Positions 63,544 to 64,000 of a stretch of DNA of 64,000 nt are shown piece after piece. Source of the stretch: JAWKJY01 sp041393535 (GTDB lineage: Bacteria > Actinomycetota > Thermoleophilia > Gaiellales > Gaiellaceae). A program made the position numbers and the translations under genes. The notes below the pieces were generated by a model. The model was not told the origin of the DNA, did not search any database, and was given only the letters and a program-made list of their open reading frames with translations. Every line of letters starts with the position of its first letter. The stretch's first letter is position 1. The DNA lies in assembly GCA_041393535.1 (NCBI GenBank), contig JAWKJY010000007.1:1-64000 (forward strand), written 5' to 3'.

Positions 63544-64000
63544 TCAGTACGAGCGGCGGCCCTGGACGCGCGCGAGCGTGCCCGGGCCGCCGGGCGGCGC
63601 GGCTGCGAGGAGCTCGGGGAGCGTCACCGGGACGAGGCCTCGCTCCGCGAGGCCCGCGAGGATCAGCGGGATCGCTCTCACCGTCGCGCGCCGGTCGCCG
63701 CCCCCGTCGTGCAGCAGGATGATCGCCCCCGGCCGGGCGCCGGAGAGCGCCCGCCGGGCGATCTGGCGCGCCTTCAGGCCGGCCCAGTCGCGCGTGTCGA
63801 CGCTCCACGCGACGGGGAGGAGGCCGAGGTGACGCGCGAGCACGTTGACGTCCGGGCTCGTCGCGCCGTACGGCGGCCGGAACAGCGTCGGCCTCTCGCC
63901 CGTGGCCTGCCGGATCGCGACGTCCGTGTCGGAGAGCTGCTGGCGTCGCTGCGCGTCGGTGAGCCGCCGCATGTCGGGGTGGAGCCAGGAGTGGTTCCCG
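63544..64000 (-). CDS. Polysaccharide deacetylase (NodB), partial
   Basis: The C-terminal part of a carbohydrate esterase 4 domain is seen; the start is beyond the window. GNHSWLHPDM is the metal-site H(S/T)xxH motif, FRPPYGATSPDVNVLAR the catalytic-base-side Arg/Pro motif, AWSVDTRDW and GAIILLHDGGGDR the later motifs. Such enzymes deacetylate peptidoglycan, chitin or other GlcNAc polymers. It stops at 63544 and lies upstream of the pan genes on the same strand. Confidence 0.88.
   Translation of the reverse strand, partial: GNHSWLHPDMRRLTDAQRRQQLSDTDVAIRQATGERPTLFRPPYGATSPDVNVLARHLGLLPVAWSVDTRDWAGLKARQIARRALSGARPGAIILLHDGGGDRRATVRAIPLILAGLAERGLVPVTLPELLAAAPPGGPGTLARVQGRRSY

Overview
The window is very GC-rich bacterial chromosome with dense coding on both strands, many GTG/TTG starts, 4-base NTGA gene overlaps and Gram-positive-type regulatory sites. 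Gene content and order (holA, rpsT, murJ, lepA, hemW, hrcA, dnaJ, prmA, mtaB, HIT, yqeY, phoH, ybeY, undecaprenol kinase, cdd, era) suggest an actinobacterium, probably of the Thermoleophilia (Gaiellales/Solirubrobacterales) type. This placement is inference; no 16S rRNA gene is present.

Layout. 1-212: the end of an integrated mobile element. The N-terminus of a large serine recombinase is read leftward out of the window. Its start lies about 20 bases from the point where comEC sequence resumes, in the middle of the conserved AVSG motif, so comEC appears to be split by the element. 213-13321: 3' part of comEC, holA, rpsT (opposite strand), murJ, lepA, hemW, then hrcA-dnaJ-prmA. 13308-15538: a coupled pair for a chagasin-like inhibitor lipoprotein and a TolB-like propeller. 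15596-17864: mtaB, HIT, yqeY and a small membrane protein. 17880-20776: a frameshifted zinc alcohol dehydrogenase and an RTX-repeat secreted protein. 20850-24148: a tightly overlapping phoH-ybeY-kinase/PAP2-cdd-era operon, followed by an M3-like peptidase. 26208-29876: methyltransferase, deoC, a TrpC-like barrel protein, pfkA and tRNA-Leu(CAA). 29945-32730: a frameshifted ABC substrate-binding lipoprotein converging on a LarA-like gene. 32787-38016: polA, rpsA, coaE and a lytic transglycosylase. 38074-43495: an envelope and signalling cluster (secreted protein, diguanylate cyclase, dimethylformamidase-like secreted protein, frameshifted RTX protein). 43656-49773: uvrB, CapA, a flavin monooxygenase, a phosphoesterase and a small membrane protein. 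49780-55855: CocE-type hydrolase, proline-rich lipoprotein, nagA, a heavily frameshifted acyl-CoA synthetase and a membrane protein. 55891-60939: uvrA behind a perfect SOS box, a NUDIX hydrolase, a Yip1-like protein and an isochorismatase-family hydrolase. 61022-64000: panB-panC-DUF2520 (pantothenate genes) and the C-terminal part of a polysaccharide deacetylase.

Window-wide signals. About thirty transcription units have a TAxxxT hexamer in front of the gene. In most of them it lies only 6-9 bases before the start codon, the signature of leaderless transcripts, and this was used to choose starts. At several loci the leaderless start opens a 14-37 codon mini-ORF whose stop overlaps or abuts the start of the recognised gene. 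All reading-frame breaks found are compatible with single-base deletions, and they cluster in a few accessory genes while the long housekeeping genes are intact. They may be genuine decay or local assembly error.
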